A program made the translations under genes and the position numbers. This document shows positions 9,271 through 22,900 of a DNA stretch of 64,000 nt, one piece after another (the stretch's first letter is position 1; the number at the start of each line of letters is the position of its first letter). The DNA comes from Halichoerus grypus (Eukaryota; Chordata; Mammalia; Carnivora; Phocidae). The notes beneath the pieces were generated by a model. That model was not told the DNA's origin, did no database searches, and saw nothing but the letters and a program-made list of their open reading frames with translations. The stretch lies in the NCBI RefSeq assembly GCF_964656455.1, contig NC_135714.1, positions 164,874,243-164,938,242 on the forward strand. Reading direction: 5' to 3'.

Positions 9271-12200
9271 GACTTCCATGCAAAAGTGGGGCCGCAGTGC
9301 TAGCTTCATGAAACAAGTGGGGAGTCGTGTTCTGTCTTCTGCCGGGGCCTGAGTCCCACACGGAAAATGGGTCTGGACTCCCTTGCAGTGCTCTCACGCA
9401 CGCCCACGACAAAATGCTGCCACCCTCAGGAGCAGCTGTTTTACCTGCAGCACAGGCTCTCAACCGAGTTTTTCCTTCGAGTTAGGTGGCTGTGTTTAAG
9501 CCTGCACACACACCCTGGGCAATGGTACTAGCCCCATAACCATGATGTGATTTGAGAGCTGCCTTCTGTACCGGCCTGTCTCTCCCCGATATTACGATAT
9601 TGAAACCGTCCCAGGGCTCTCAGCCACAGTACACCCTAAACTGCTTCGCCCACACAGAGGTCGACGGTAGCTAAAGCACGGCTTCTCTACAGTGTTGTTT
9701 CTTCGAGTTAGAACGCTAGCTATTAGACTTCCATGCAAAAGTGGGGCTGCCGTGCTAGCGTGATGAAACACATGGGGAGTCGTGTTCTGCCTTTCGCTGG
9801 GGCCTGAGTCTCACTCGCAAAAAGCTTTGGACTCCCTTGCAGTGCTCTCACGCACGCACACAACAAAATGCTTGCACCCTCAGGAGCAGCTCTTTTACCT
9901 GCAGCACAGGCTCTCTACCGAGTTTTTCCTTCGAGTTAGGTGGCTGTGTTTAAGCCTGCACACACCCACGGGGCAACGGAACTAGCCCCATAACCATGTA
10001 GTGAGTTCAGATCTGCCTTATGTGCCAGCCTGTCTCTCCCCCGATATGATGAAATGGAAACCGTCCCCAGGCTCTCAGCCACAGTACACCCTAAACTGCT
10101 TCGCCCACAGAGAGGTCGACGGTAGCTAAAGCACGGTTTCTCTACAGTGTTGTTTCTCCGAGTTAGAAAGCTAGCTGTTAGACTTCCATGCAAAAGTGGG
10201 GCCGCAGTCCTAGCTTCATGGAGCAAGTGGGGAGTCGTGTTCTGGCTTCTTCCGGGGCCTGGGTCTCACAAGGAAAATGCTTTTGGACTCACTTGCAGTG
10301 CGCTCACGCATGCACACAGCAAAATGCGTCCACCCTGAGGCATGGCTCTTTTAGCCGAAGCAGGAATTCCCTACAGAGTTGTTCCTTTGAGTTAGGTGGT
10401 TGGCTTTAGGCCTGCAGGCACCCCCGGGGCAAGGGCACTAGCCTCATCAACCAGAGGTGACTTGAGAGCTGCCTTCCGCACCGGCCTGTTTCTCACTCCA
10501 TTTCACGTCTGGGACCCTTTCCCCGGTCTCTCGTACACGAGCAGGGTCAAATTCCTCCTGCTTCAGGAACGGCAATGTTAACTCAAGCGCAGTCACTCGA
10601 GAGGATTGATTCTTGGTGTTAGTAGCCTGGGAACTAGGCATCCAGGCACACAGGGTACAGCAGTGCTAATCTCCTCAAACAAGAGGTGAGTCGACAGCAG
10701 CCTTCCTTCCAGGCCTGCTTCTCACTCCGAGTTACGTTTAGGTTCCATTTCTCATGCTTTCACAAAAACACACAACAGATGAAGTGCACGCTCAGGAAGG
10801 GCGATCTTTGCTGAGGCACGGGTTCTCTACAGTTTTGTTCCTTTGCGTTGCGTGGATGGCACTGAGGACTCCACGCACACACGGGAGAGCCGATCTAGTT
10901 TCCCGAAACAAGAGTTGAGTCCATAGGGGGCTTCTGCCCATGCTTATTTCTCCCTCCGAATTCGGCTGGGACTCCTTCCCCAGGTTTGCACTCAAGCAGA
11001 CTTGAAAATGCTGCCACCCTGTGGAGAGGCGAACGAGCTGAAGCTGGGCTTCTTGAGCGGCTTCTTTCTGCCAAATCAGTGTGGAGCCCTTAGCATTCCT
11101 ATGCACACATGGAGCCGAAGTGTTAGCTTCAGGTAACAAGAGCTGAGTCGAGAGGAGCCTTCTGGCCCGGACTCCTTCTCCCTCGGTTTCACGTAAGGAA
11201 CCCGTTCCTCAGGCTCTCACCCACGGTAGCCTGGAAAGTGCTTCCTCCCTCAGAGAGGTGGATGGTAGCTAAAGCACGGTTTCTCTACCGTGTTGTTTCT
11301 TCCAGGGAGAACGCTAGCGATTAGATTTCCATGCAAAAGTAGGGCCGCAGTGCTAGCTAAATGAAACACACGGGGAGTCGTCTTCTGCCTTTTGCTGGGG
11401 CCTGAGTCTCACTCGCAGAAACTTTGGACTCCCTTGCAGTCCTCTCATGCACGCACACAACCAAATGCTTCCACGCTCAGGAGCGGCTGTTTGAGCTGAA
11501 GCACGGATTCTCTACCGTGTTTTTCCTTTGAGTTAGGTGGCTGTCTTTCAGCCTGCACACACACCCAGGGCAACGGTACTAGCCCCATAACCATGATGTG
11601 AGTTGAGAGCTGCCTTCTGTACCGGCCTGTCTCTCCCCCGATTTTACAAAATGGAAAATGTCCCCAGGCTCTCAGCCACAGTACACCCTAAACTGCTTCG
11701 CCCACAGAGAGGTCGACGGTAGCTAAAGCACGGTTTCTCTACTGTGTAGTTTCTTCGAGTTCGAACGCTAGCTCTTAGACTTCCATGCAAATGTGGGGCT
11801 GCCGTGCTAGCTTGGTAAAACACATGGGGAGTCGTGTTCTGCCTTTCGCTGGGGCCTGAGTCTCACTCGCAAAATGCTTTGGACTCCCTTGCAGTGCTCT
11901 CACGCACGCACACAACAAAAGGCTTCCACCCTTAGGAGCAGCTGTTTTACCTGCAGCTCGGATTCCCTACCGAGTTTTTCCTTCGAGTTAAGTGGCTGTC
12001 TTTAAGCCTGCACACACCCACGGGGCAACGGAACTAGCCCCTTAAGCATGTAGTGAGTTGAGAGCTGCCTTCTGTACCGGACTGTCTCTCCCCCTATATT
12101 CCGAAATGGAAACCGTCCCCAGGCTGCCAGCCACAGTACACCCTAAACTGCTTCGCCCACACAGAGGTCGACGGTAGCTAAAGCACGGCTTCTCTACAGT

Positions 12201-13871
12201 GTTGTTTCTTCGACTTAGAACGCTAGCTATTAGACTTCCCTGAAAAGTGGCGCTGCCGTGCTAGCTTGATGAAACACATGGGGAGTGGTGTTCTGCCTTT
12301 CGCTGGGGCCTGAGTCTCACTCGCAGAAAGCTTTGGACTCCCTTGCAGTGCTCTCACGCACGCACACAACAAAATGCTTCCACCCTCAGGAGCAGCTGTT
12401 TTACCTGCAGCACAGGCTCTCTACCGAGTTTTTCCTTCGAGTTAGGTGGCTGTGTTTAAGCCTGCACACACACCCTGGGCAACGGTAGTAGCCCCATAAC
12501 CATGATGTGAGTTGAGAGCTGCCTTCTGTGCCGGCCTGTCCCTCCACCGATATTATGGTATTGAAACCGTCCCAGGGCTCCCAACCTCGGTACACCCTAA
12601 ACTGCTTCGCCCTCAGAGAGGTCGACGGTAGCTAAAGCACGGTTTCTCTACAGTGTTGTTTCTTCGACTTAGAAAGCTAACTATCAGACTTCCATGCAAA
12701 AGTGGGGCCGCAGTATTAGATTCATGGAGCAAGTGGGGAGTCGTGTTCTGGCTTCTTCTGGGGCCTGGGTCTCACAAGGAAAATGCTTTTGGACTCACTT
12801 GCTGTGCACTCCCGCATGCACACCACACAATGCGTCCACCCTGAGGCATGGCTCTTTTAGCCGAAGCAGGAATTCTCTACAGAGTTGTTCCTTTGAGTTA
12901 GGCGGTTGGCTTATGGCCTGCAGGAACACACGGGGCAAGGGTACTGGCCTCATAAACAAGAGGTGAGTTGAGAGCTGCCTTCCGCACCGGCCTGTTTCTC
13001 ACTCCATTTCACGTATGGGACCCTTTCCCCGGTCTCTCATACACGAACACTATACAACTCCTGCGGCTTCAGGAACTGCAATGTTAGCTAAAGCGCAGTA
13101 AAGCTACAGCATTGATTCTTGGTGTTAGTAGTCTGGTAGGCGAATGAGCTGCACCTGGGATTCTTGACAGGCTTGTTTCTTCCCAGTCAGTGTCGAGCAC
13201 ATAGCATTCCAAGCACACATGGAGCAGTAGTGTTAGCTTCAGGTAGCAAGAGCTGAGTCCAGAGGTGCCTTCTGCCCGGACCTATTTCTCCCTTGGTTTC
13301 ACGTATGGAACCCGTTCCCCAGGCTCTCAGCCACGGTACTCCGTGTAATACTTCCTCCATCTAGAGGTCGACGGTAGCTAAAGCAGGGTTTCTCTACAGT
13401 GTTGTTTCTTCGAGTTAGAACACTAGCTGTTAGACTTCCATGCAAAAGTGGGGCTGCCGTGCTAGCGTGATGAAACACATGGGGAGTCGTGTTCTGCCTT
13501 CTGCTGGGGCCTGAGGCTCACTCACAAAAAGCTTTGGACTCCCTTGCAGGGCTCTCATGCACGCACACAACATAATGCTTCCACCTTCAAGAGCGGCTCT
13601 TTTAGCTGAAGCATGGATTCTCCAGCGAGTTTTTCCTTCGAGTTAGGCGGTTTTCATGAAGCCTGCACACACACCCGGGGCAACGGTACTAGCCCCATAA
13701 CCATGGTGTGAGTTGAGAGCTGCCTTCTCTCCGGGCTGTCTCTCCCTCGATTTTAGGAAACGGAACCCGTCCCCAGGCTCTCACCCACCGTACACCCTAA
13801 ACTGCTTCCTCCCACACAGAGGTCGTCGGTAGCTAAAGCACGGTTTCTCTTCAGTGTTGTTTCTCCGAGTT

Positions 13872-14608
13872 AGAACGCTTGCTATTAATGTCCACAATAG
13901 CCAAACTGTGGAAAGAGCCAAGATGTCCACCAACAGATGAATGGATAAAGAAGAGGGGGTATATATATATATATATACAATGGAATATTATGCAGCCATC
14001 AAAAGGAATGAGATCTTGCCCTCTGCAACGACGTGGATGGAACTGGAGGGTCTCATGCTGAGTGAAATAAGTCAAACAGAGAAAGACATGTATCATATGA
14101 CCTCACTGATATGAGGAATTCTTAATCTCAGGAAACAAACTGAGGGTTGATGGAGTGGGGGCTGGGGTGGGAGGGATGGGGTCACTGGGTGTTGGACACT
14201 GGGGAGGGTATGTGTTCTGGTAAGCGCTGTGAATTGTGCAAGACTGTTGAATCTCAGATCTGTACCTCTGAAACAAATAATGCAATATATGTTAAGAAAG
14301 AAAAAAAGAAGAAGAAGAATGTAGCAGGAGGGGAAGAATGAAGGGGGGAAAATCGGAGGGGGAAAAGAACCATGAGAGACGATGGACTCTGAAAAACAAA
14401 CTGAGGGTTCTAGAGGGGAGGGGGGTGGGAGGATGGGTTAGCCTGGTGATGGGTATTGAGCAGGGCACGATCTGCATGGAGCACTGGGTGATATGCACAA
14501 ACAATGAATCATGGAACACTATATCTAAAACTAATGATGTAATGTATGGGGATTAACATAACAATAAAAACATTTAATAATAATAATAATAAAGAACGCT
14601 TGCTATTA
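13872..14608 (+). mobile_element. 5'-truncated LINE-1, unit 3
   Basis: TA tract 13960-13977, 9 pure repeats. T at 14063 and A at 14150 are shared only with unit 4. Confidence 0.93.
13888..14114 (+). pseudogene. L1 ORF2 C-terminal remnant, unit 3 (frame broken)
   Basis: Nine TA repeats put the second segment in the third possible frame. Confidence 0.88.
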
Positions 14609-17600
14609 GACTTCCATGCAAAAGTGGGGCCGCAGTGCTAGCTTCATGAAACAAGTGGGGAGTCGTGTTCTGTCTTCTGCCGGGGCCTGAGTCCCACACG
14701 GAAAATGGGTCTGGACTCCCTTGCAGTGCTCTCACGCACGCCCACGACAAAATGCTGCCACCCTCAGGAGCAGCTGTTTTACCTGCAGCACAGGCTCTCA
14801 ACCGAGTTTTTCCTTCGAGTTAGGTGGCTGTGTTTAAGCCTGCACACACACCCTGGGCAATGGTACTAGCCCCATAACCATGATGTGATTTGAGAGCTGC
14901 CTTCTGTACCGGCCTGTCTCTCCCCGATATTACGATATTGAAACCGTCCCAGGGCTCTCAGCCACAGTACACCCTAAACTGCTTCGCCCACACAGAGGTC
15001 GACGGTAGCTAAAGCACGGCTTCTCTACAGTGTTGTTTCTTCGAGTTAGAACGCTAGCTATTAGACTTCCATGCAAAAGTGGGGCTGCCGTGCTAGCGTG
15101 ATGAAACACATGGGGAGTCGTGTTCTGCCTTTCGCTGGGGCCTGAGTCTCACTCGCAAAAAGCTTTGGACTCCCTTGCAGTGCTCTCACGCACGCACACA
15201 ACAAAATGCTTGCACCCTCAGGAGCAGCTCTTTTACCTGCAGCACAGGCTCTCTACCGAGTTTTTCCTTCGAGTTAGGTGGCTGTGTTTAAGCCTGCACA
15301 CACCCACGGGGCAACGGAACTAGCCCCATAACCATGTAGTGAGTTCAGATCTGCCTTATGTGCCAGCCTGTCTCTCCCCCGATATGATGAAATGGAAACC
15401 GTCCCCAGGCTCTCAGCCACAGTACACCCTAAACTGCTTCGCCCACAGAGAGGTCGACAGTAGCTAAAGCACGGTTTCTCTACAGTGTTGTTTCTCCGAG
15501 TTAGAAAGCTAGCTGTTAGACTTCCATGCAAAAGTGGGGCCGCAGTCCTAGCTTCATGGAGCAAGTGGGGAGTCGTGTTCTGGCTTCTTCCGGGGCCTGG
15601 GTCTCACAAGGAAAATGCTTTTGGACTCACTTGCAGTGCGCTCACGCATGCACACAGCAAAATGCGTCCACCCTGAGGCATGGCTCTTTTAGCCGAAGCA
15701 GGAATTCCCTACAGAGTTGTTCCTTTGAGTTAGGTGGTTGGCTTTAGGCCTGCAGGCACCCCCGGGGCAAGGGCACTAGCCTCATCAACCAGAGGTGACT
15801 TGAGAGCTGCCTTCCGCACCGGCCTGTTTCTCACTCCATTTCACGTCTGGGACCCTTTCCCCGGTCTCTCGTACACGAGCAGGGTCAAATTCCTCCTGCT
15901 TCAGGAACGGCAATGTTAACTCAAGCGCAGTCACTCGAGAGGATTGATTCTTGGTGTTAGTAGCCTGGGAACTAGGCATCCAGGCACACAGGGTACAGCA
16001 GTGCTAATCTCCTCAAACAAGAGGTGAGTCGACAGCAGCCTTCCTTCCAGGCCTGCTTCTCACTCCGAGTTACGTTTAGGTTCCATTTCTCATGCTTTCA
16101 CAAAAACACACAACAGATGAAGTGCACGCTCAGGAAGGGCGATCTTTGCTGAGGCACGGGTTCTCTACAGTTTTGTTCCTTTGCGTTGCGTGGATGGCAC
16201 TGAGGACTCCACGCACACACGGGAGAGCCGATCTAGTTTCCCGAAACAAGAGTTGAGTCCATAGGGGCCTTCTGCCCATGCTTATTTCTCCCTCCGAATT
16301 CGGCTGGGACTCCTTCCCCAGGTTTGCACTCAAGCAGACTTGAAAATGCTGCCACCCTGTGGAGAGGCGAACGAGCTGAAGCTGGGCTTCTTGAGCGGCT
16401 TCTTTCTGCCAAATCAGTGTGGAGCCCTTAGCATTCCTATGCACACATGGAGCCGAAGTGTTAGCTTCAGGTAACAAGAGCTGAGTCGAGAGGAGCCTTC
16501 TGGCCCGGACTCCTTCTCCCTCGGTTTCACGTAAGGAACCCGTTCCTCAGGCTCTCACCCACGGTAGCCTGGAAAGTGCTTCCTCCCTCAGAGAGGTGGA
16601 TGGTAGCTAAAGCACGGTTTCTCTACCGTGTTGTTTCTTCCAGGGAGAACGCTAGCGATTAGATTTCCATGCAAAAGTAGGGCCGCAGTGCTAGCTAAAT
16701 GAAACACACGGGGAGTCGTCTTCTGCCTTTTGCTGGGGCCTGAGTCTCACTCGCAGAAACTTTGGACTCCCTTGCAGTCCTCTCATGCACGCACACAACC
16801 AAATGCTTCCACCCTCAGGAGCGGCTGTTTGAGCTGAAGCACGGATTCTCTACCGTGTTTTTCCTTTGAGTTAGGTGGCTGTCTTTCAGCCTGCACACAC
16901 ACCCAGGGCAACGGTACTAGCCCCATAACCATGATGTGAGTTGAGAGCTGCCTTCTGTACCGGCCTGTCTCTCCCCCGATTTTACAAAATGGAAAATGTC
17001 CCCAGGCTCTCAGCCACAGTACACCCTAAACTGCTTCGCCCACAGAGAGGTCGACGGTAGCTAAAGCACGGTTTCTCTACTGTGTAGTTTCTTTGAGTTA
17101 GAACGCTAGCTCTTAGACTTCCATGCAAATGTGGGGCTGCCGTGCTAGCTTGGTAAAACACATGGGGAGTCGTGTTCTGCCTTTCGCTGGGGCCTGAGTC
17201 TCACTCGCAAAATGCTTTGGACTCCCTTGCAGTGCTCTCACGCACGCACACAACAAAAGGCTTCCACCCTTAGGAGCAGCTGTTTTACCTGCAGCTCGGA
17301 TTCCCTACCGAGTTTTTCCTTCGAGTTAAGTGGCTGTCTTTAAGCCTGCACACACCCACGGGGCAACGGAACTAGCCCCTTAAGCATGTAGTGAGTTGAG
17401 AGCTGCCTTCTGTACCGGACTGTCTCTCCCCGTATATTCCGAAATGGAAACCGTCCCCAGGCTGCCAGCCACAGTACACCCTAAACTGCTTCGCCCACAC
17501 AGAGGTCGACGGTAGCTAAAGCACGGCTTCTCTACAGTGTTGTTTCTTCGACTTAGAACGCTAGCTATTAGACTTCCCTGAAAAGTGGCGCTGCCGTGCT

Positions 17601-19209
17601 AGCTTGATGAAACACATGGGGAGTGGTGTTCTGCCTTTCGCTGGGGCCTGAGTCTCACTCGCAGAAAGCTTTGGACTCCCTTGCAGTGCTCTCACGCACG
17701 CACACAACAAAATGCTTCCACCCTCAGGAGCAGCTGTTTTACCTGCAGCACAGGCTCTCTACCGAGTTTTTCCTTCGAGTTAGGTGGCTGTGTTTAAGCC
17801 TGCACACACACCCTGGGCAACGGTAGTAGCCCCATAACCATGATGTGAGTTGAGAGCTGCCTTCTGTGCCGGCCTGTCCCTCCACCGATATTATGGTATT
17901 GAAACCGTCCCAGGGCTCCCAACCTCGGTACACCCTAAACTGCTTCGCCCTCAGAGAGGTCGACGGTAGCTAAAGCACGGTTTCTCTACAGTGTTGTTTC
18001 TTCGACTTAGAAAGCTAACTATCAGACTTCCATGCAAAAGTGGGGCCGCAGTATTAGATTCATGGAGCAAGTGGGGAGTCGTGTTCTGGCTTCTTCTGGG
18101 GCCTGGGTCTCACAAGGAAAATGCTTTTGGACTCACTTGCTGTGCACTCCCGCATGCACACCACACAATGCGTCCACCCTGAGGCATGGCTCTTTTAGCC
18201 GAAGCAGGAATTCTCTACAGAGTTGTTCCTTTGAGTTAGGCGGTTGGCTTATGGCCTGCAGGAACACACGGGGCAAGGGTACTGGCCTCATAAACAAGAG
18301 GTGAGTTGAGAGCTGCCTTCCGCACCGGCCTGTTTCTCACTCCATTTCACGTATGGGACCCTTTCCCCGGTCTCTCATACACGAACACTATACAACTCCT
18401 GCGGCTTCAGGAACTGCAATGTTAGCTAAAGCGCAGTAAAGCTACAGCATTGATTCTTGGTGTTAGTAGTCTGGTAGGCGAATGAGCTGCACCTGGGATT
18501 CTTGACAGGCTTGTTTCTTCCCAGTCAGTGTCGAGCACATAGCATTCCAAGCACACATGGAGCAGTAGTGTTAGCTTCAGGTAGCAAGAGCTGAGTCCAG
18601 AGGTGCCTTCTGCCCGGACCTATTTCTCCCTTGGTTTCACGTATGGAACCCGTTCCCCAGGCTCTCAGCCACGGTACTCCGTGTAATACTTCCTCCATCT
18701 AGAGGTCGACGGTAGCTAAAGCAGGGTTTCTCTACAGTGTTGTTTCTTCGAGTTAGAACACTAGCTGTTAGACTTCCATGCAAAAGTGGGGCTGCCGTGC
18801 TAGCGTGATGAAACACATGGGGAGTCGTGTTCTGCCTTCTGCTGGGGCCTGAGGCTCACTCACAAAAAGCTTTGGACTCCCTTGCAGGGCTCTCATGCAC
18901 GCACACAACATAATGCTTCCACCTTCAAGAGCGGCTCTTTTAGCTGAAGCATGGATTCTCCAGCGAGTTTTTCCTTCGAGTTAGGCGGTTTTCATGAAGC
19001 CTGCACACACACCCGGGGCAACGGTACTAGCCCCATAACCATGGTGTGAGTTGAGAGCTGCCTTCTCTCCGGGCTGTCTCTCCCTCGATTTTAGGAAACG
19101 GAACCCGTCCCCAGGCTCTCACCCACCGTACACCCTAAACTGCTTCCTCCCACACAGAGGTCGTCGGTAGCTAAAGCACGGTTTCTCTTCAGTGTTGTTT
19201 CTCCGAGTT

Positions 19210-19946
19210 AGAACGCTTGCTATTAATGTCCACAATAGCCAAACTGTGGAAAGAGCCAAGATGTCCACCAACAGATGAATGGATAAAGAAGAGGGGGTAT
19301 ATATATATATATATACAATGGAATATTATGCAGCCATCAAAAGGAATGAGATCTTGCCCTCTGCAACGACGTGGATGGAACTGGAGGGTCTCATGCTGAG
19401 TGAAATAAGTCAAACAGAGAAAGACATGTATCATATGACCTCACTGATATGAGGAATTCTTAATCTCAGGAAACAAACTGAGGGTTGATGGAGTGGGGGC
19501 TGGGGTGGGAGGGATGGGGTCACTGGGTGTTGGACACTGGGGAGGGTATGTGTTCTGGTAAGCGCTGTGAATTGTGCAAGACTGTTGAATCTCAGATCTG
19601 TACCTCTGAAACAAATAATGCAATATATGTTAAGAAAGAAAAAAAGAAGAAGAAGAATGTAGCAGGAGGGGAAGAATGAAGGGGGGAAAATCGGAGGGGG
19701 AAAAGAACCATGAGAGACGATGGACTCTGAAAAACAAACTGAGGGTTCTAGAGGGGAGGGGGGTGGGAGGATGGGTTAGCCTGGTGATGGGTATTGAGCA
19801 GGGCACGATCTGCATGGAGCACTGGGTGATATGCACAAACAATGAATCATGGAACACTATATCTAAAACTAATGATGTAATGTATGGGGATTAACATAAC
19901 AATAAAAACATTTAATAATAATAATAATAAAGAACGCTTGCTATTA
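19210..19946 (+). mobile_element. 5'-truncated LINE-1, unit 4
   Basis: TA tract 19298-19315, 9 repeats. I see no difference from the unit 3 copy. Confidence 0.93.
19226..19452 (+). pseudogene. L1 ORF2 C-terminal remnant, unit 4 (frame broken)
   Basis: Same frame break as unit 3. Confidence 0.88.
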
Positions 19947-22900
19947 GACTTCCATGCAAAAGTGGGGCCGCAGTGCTAGCTTCATGAAACAAGTGGGGAG
20001 TCGTGTTCTGTCTTCTGCCGGGGCCTGAGTCCCACACGGAAAATGGGTCTGGACTCCCTTGCAGTGCTCTCACGCACGCCCACGACAAAATGCTGCCACC
20101 CTCAGGAGCAGCTGTTTTACCTGCAGCACAGGCTCTCAACCGAGTTTTTCCTTCGAGTTAGGTGGCTGTGTTTAAGCCTGCACACACACCCTGGGCAATG
20201 GTACTAGCCCCATAACCATGATGTGATTTGAGAGCTGCCTTCTGTACCGGCCTGTCTCTCCCCGATATTACGATATTGAAACCGTCCCAGGGCTCTCAGC
20301 CACAGTACACCCTAAACTGCTTCGCCCACACAGAGGTCGACGGTAGCTAAAGCACGGCTTCTCTACAGTGTTGTTTCTTCGAGTTAGAACGCTAGCTATT
20401 AGACTTCCATGCAAAAGTGGGGCTGCCGTGCTAGCGTGATGAAACACATGGGGAGTCGTGTTCTGCCTTTCGCTGGGGCCTGAGTCTCACTCGCAAAAAG
20501 CTTTGGACTCCCTTGCAGTGCTCTCACGCACGCACACAACAAAATGCTTGCACCCTCAGGAGCAGCTCTTTTACCTGCAGCACAGGCTCTCTACCGAGTT
20601 TTTCCTTCGAGTTAGGTGGCTGTGTTTAAGCCTGCACACACCCACGGGGCAACGGAACTAGCCCCATAACCATGTAGTGAGTTCAGATCTGCCTTATGTG
20701 CCAGCCTGTCTCTCCCCCGATATGATGAAATGGAAACCGTCCCCAGGCTCTCAGCCACAGTACACCCTAAACTGCTTCGCCCACAGAGAGGTCGACAGTA
20801 GCTAAAGCACGGTTTCTCTACAGTGTTGTTTCTCCGAGTTAGAAAGCTAGCTGTTAGACTTCCATGCAAAAGTGGGGCCGCAGTCCTAGCTTCATGGAGC
20901 AAGTGGGGAGTCGTGTTCTGGCTTCTTCCGGGGCCTGGGTCTCACAAGGAAAATGCTTTTGGACTCACTTGCAGTGCGCTCACGCATGCACACAGCAAAA
21001 TGCGTCCACCCTGAGGCATGGCTCTTTTAGCCGAAGCAGGAATTCCCTACAGAGTTGTTCCTTTGAGTTAGGTGGTTGGCTTTAGGCCTGCAGGCACCCC
21101 CGGGGCAAGGGCACTAGCCTCATCAACCAGAGGTGACTTGAGAGCTGCCTTCCGCACCGGCCTGTTTCTCACTCCATTTCACGTCTGGGACCCTTTCCCC
21201 GGTCTCTCGTACACGAGCAGGGTCAAATTCCTCCTGCTTCAGGAACGGCAATGTTAACTCAAGCGCAGTCACTCGAGAGGATTGATTCTTGGTGTTAGTA
21301 GCCTGGGAACTAGGCATCCAGGCACACAGGGTACAGCAGTGCTAATCTCCTCAAACAAGAGGTGAGTCGACAGCAGCCTTCCTTCCAGGCCTGCTTCTCA
21401 CTCCGAGTTACGTTTAGGTTCCATTTCTCATGCTTTCACAAAAACACACAACAGATGAAGTGCACGCTCAGGAAGGGCGATCTTTGCTGAGGCACGGGTT
21501 CTCTACAGTTTTGTTCCTTTGCGTTGCGTGGATGGCACTGAGGACTCCACGCACACACGGGAGAGCCGATCTAGTTTCCCGAAACAAGAGTTGAGTCCAT
21601 AGGGGCCTTCTGCCCATGCTTATTTCTCCCTCCGAATTCGGCTGGGACTCCTTCCCCAGGTTTGCACTCAAGCAGACTTGAAAATGCTGCCACCCTGTGG
21701 AGAGGCGAACGAGCTGAAGCTGGGCTTCTTGAGCGGCTTCTTTCTGCCAAATCAGTGTGGAGCCCTTAGCATTCCTATGCACACATGGAGCCGAAGTGTT
21801 AGCTTCAGGTAACAAGAGCTGAGTCGAGAGGAGCCTTCTGGCCCGGACTCCTTCTCCCTCGGTTTCACGTAAGGAACCCGTTCCTCAGGCTCTCACCCAC
21901 GGTAGCCTGGAAAGTGCTTCCTCCCTCAGAGAGGTGGATGGTAGCTAAAGCACGGTTTCTCTACCGTGTTGTTTCTTCCAGGGAGAACGCTAGCGATTAG
22001 ATTTCCATGCAAAAGTAGGGCCGCAGTGCTAGCTAAATGAAACACACGGGGAGTCGTCTTCTGCCTTTTGCTGGGGCCTGAGTCTCACTCGCAGAAACTT
22101 TGGACTCCCTTGCAGTCCTCTCATGCACGCACACAACCAAATGCTTCCACCCTCAGGAGCGGCTGTTTGAGCTGAAGCACGGATTCTCTACCGTGTTTTT
22201 CCTTTGAGTTAGGTGGCTGTCTTTCAGCCTGCACACACACCCAGGGCAACGGTACTAGCCCCATAACCATGATGTGAGTTGAGAGCTGCCTTCTGTACCG
22301 GCCTGTCTCTCCCCCGATTTTACAAAATGGAAAATGTCCCCAGGCTCTCAGCCACAGTACACCCTAAACTGCTTCGCCCACAGAGAGGTCGACGGTAGCT
22401 AAAGCACGGTTTCTCTACTGTGTAGTTTCTTTGAGTTAGAACGCTAGCTCTTAGACTTCCATGCAAATGTGGGGCTGCCGTGCTAGCTTGGTAAAACACA
22501 TGGGGAGTCGTGTTCTGCCTTTCGCTGGGGCCTGAGTCTCACTCGCAAAATGCTTTGGACTCCCTTGCAGTGCTCTCACGCACGCACACAACAAAAGGCT
22601 TCCACCCTTAGGAGCAGCTGTTTTACCTGCAGCTCGGATTCCCTACCGAGTTTTTCCTTCGAGTTAAGTGGCTGTCTTTAAGCCTGCACACACCCACGGG
22701 GCAACGGAACTAGCCCCTTAAGCATGTAGTGAGTTGAGAGCTGCCTTCTGTACCGGACTGTCTCTCCCCCTATATTCCGAAATGGAAACCGTCCCCAGGC
22801 TGCCAGCCACAGTACACCCTAAACTGCTTCGCCCACACAGAGGTCGACGGTAGCTAAAGCACGGCTTCTCTACAGTGTTGTTTCTTCGACTTAGAACGCT

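Larger units (their letters stand above)
5341..10680 (+). repeat. array unit 2 (5340 bp)
   Basis: Complete unit, about ten differences from unit 1 by eye. Private states are G at 7491 and C at 7675, both in the B monomer that ends the first half. The C at 7675 matches the paralogous monomer near the unit end, so it may be a conversion. C at 6408 is shared only with unit 7. It shares the interrupted TA tract and an ACGTAAC variant in the L1 tail with unit 1. No gene is seen. Confidence 0.97.
10681..16018 (+). repeat. array unit 3 (5338 bp)
   Basis: Complete unit. Private G at 11475. The front part resembles unit 1 (A at 11748, C at 11762). The back part shares four states with unit 4 only: a 9-repeat TA tract, T at 14063, A at 14150 and A at 15459. 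The unit is therefore a mosaic whose back half is the template or product of a recent exchange with unit 4. No gene is seen. Confidence 0.97.
16019..21356 (+). repeat. array unit 4 (5338 bp)
   Basis: Complete unit and the first to carry C at unit offset 249 (G in units 1-3; kept in all later units). The front part shares T at 17094 with unit 5 only and G at 17432 with unit 6 only. The back part shares the 9-repeat TA tract, T at 19401, A at 19488 and A at 20797 with unit 3. No gene is seen. Confidence 0.97.
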
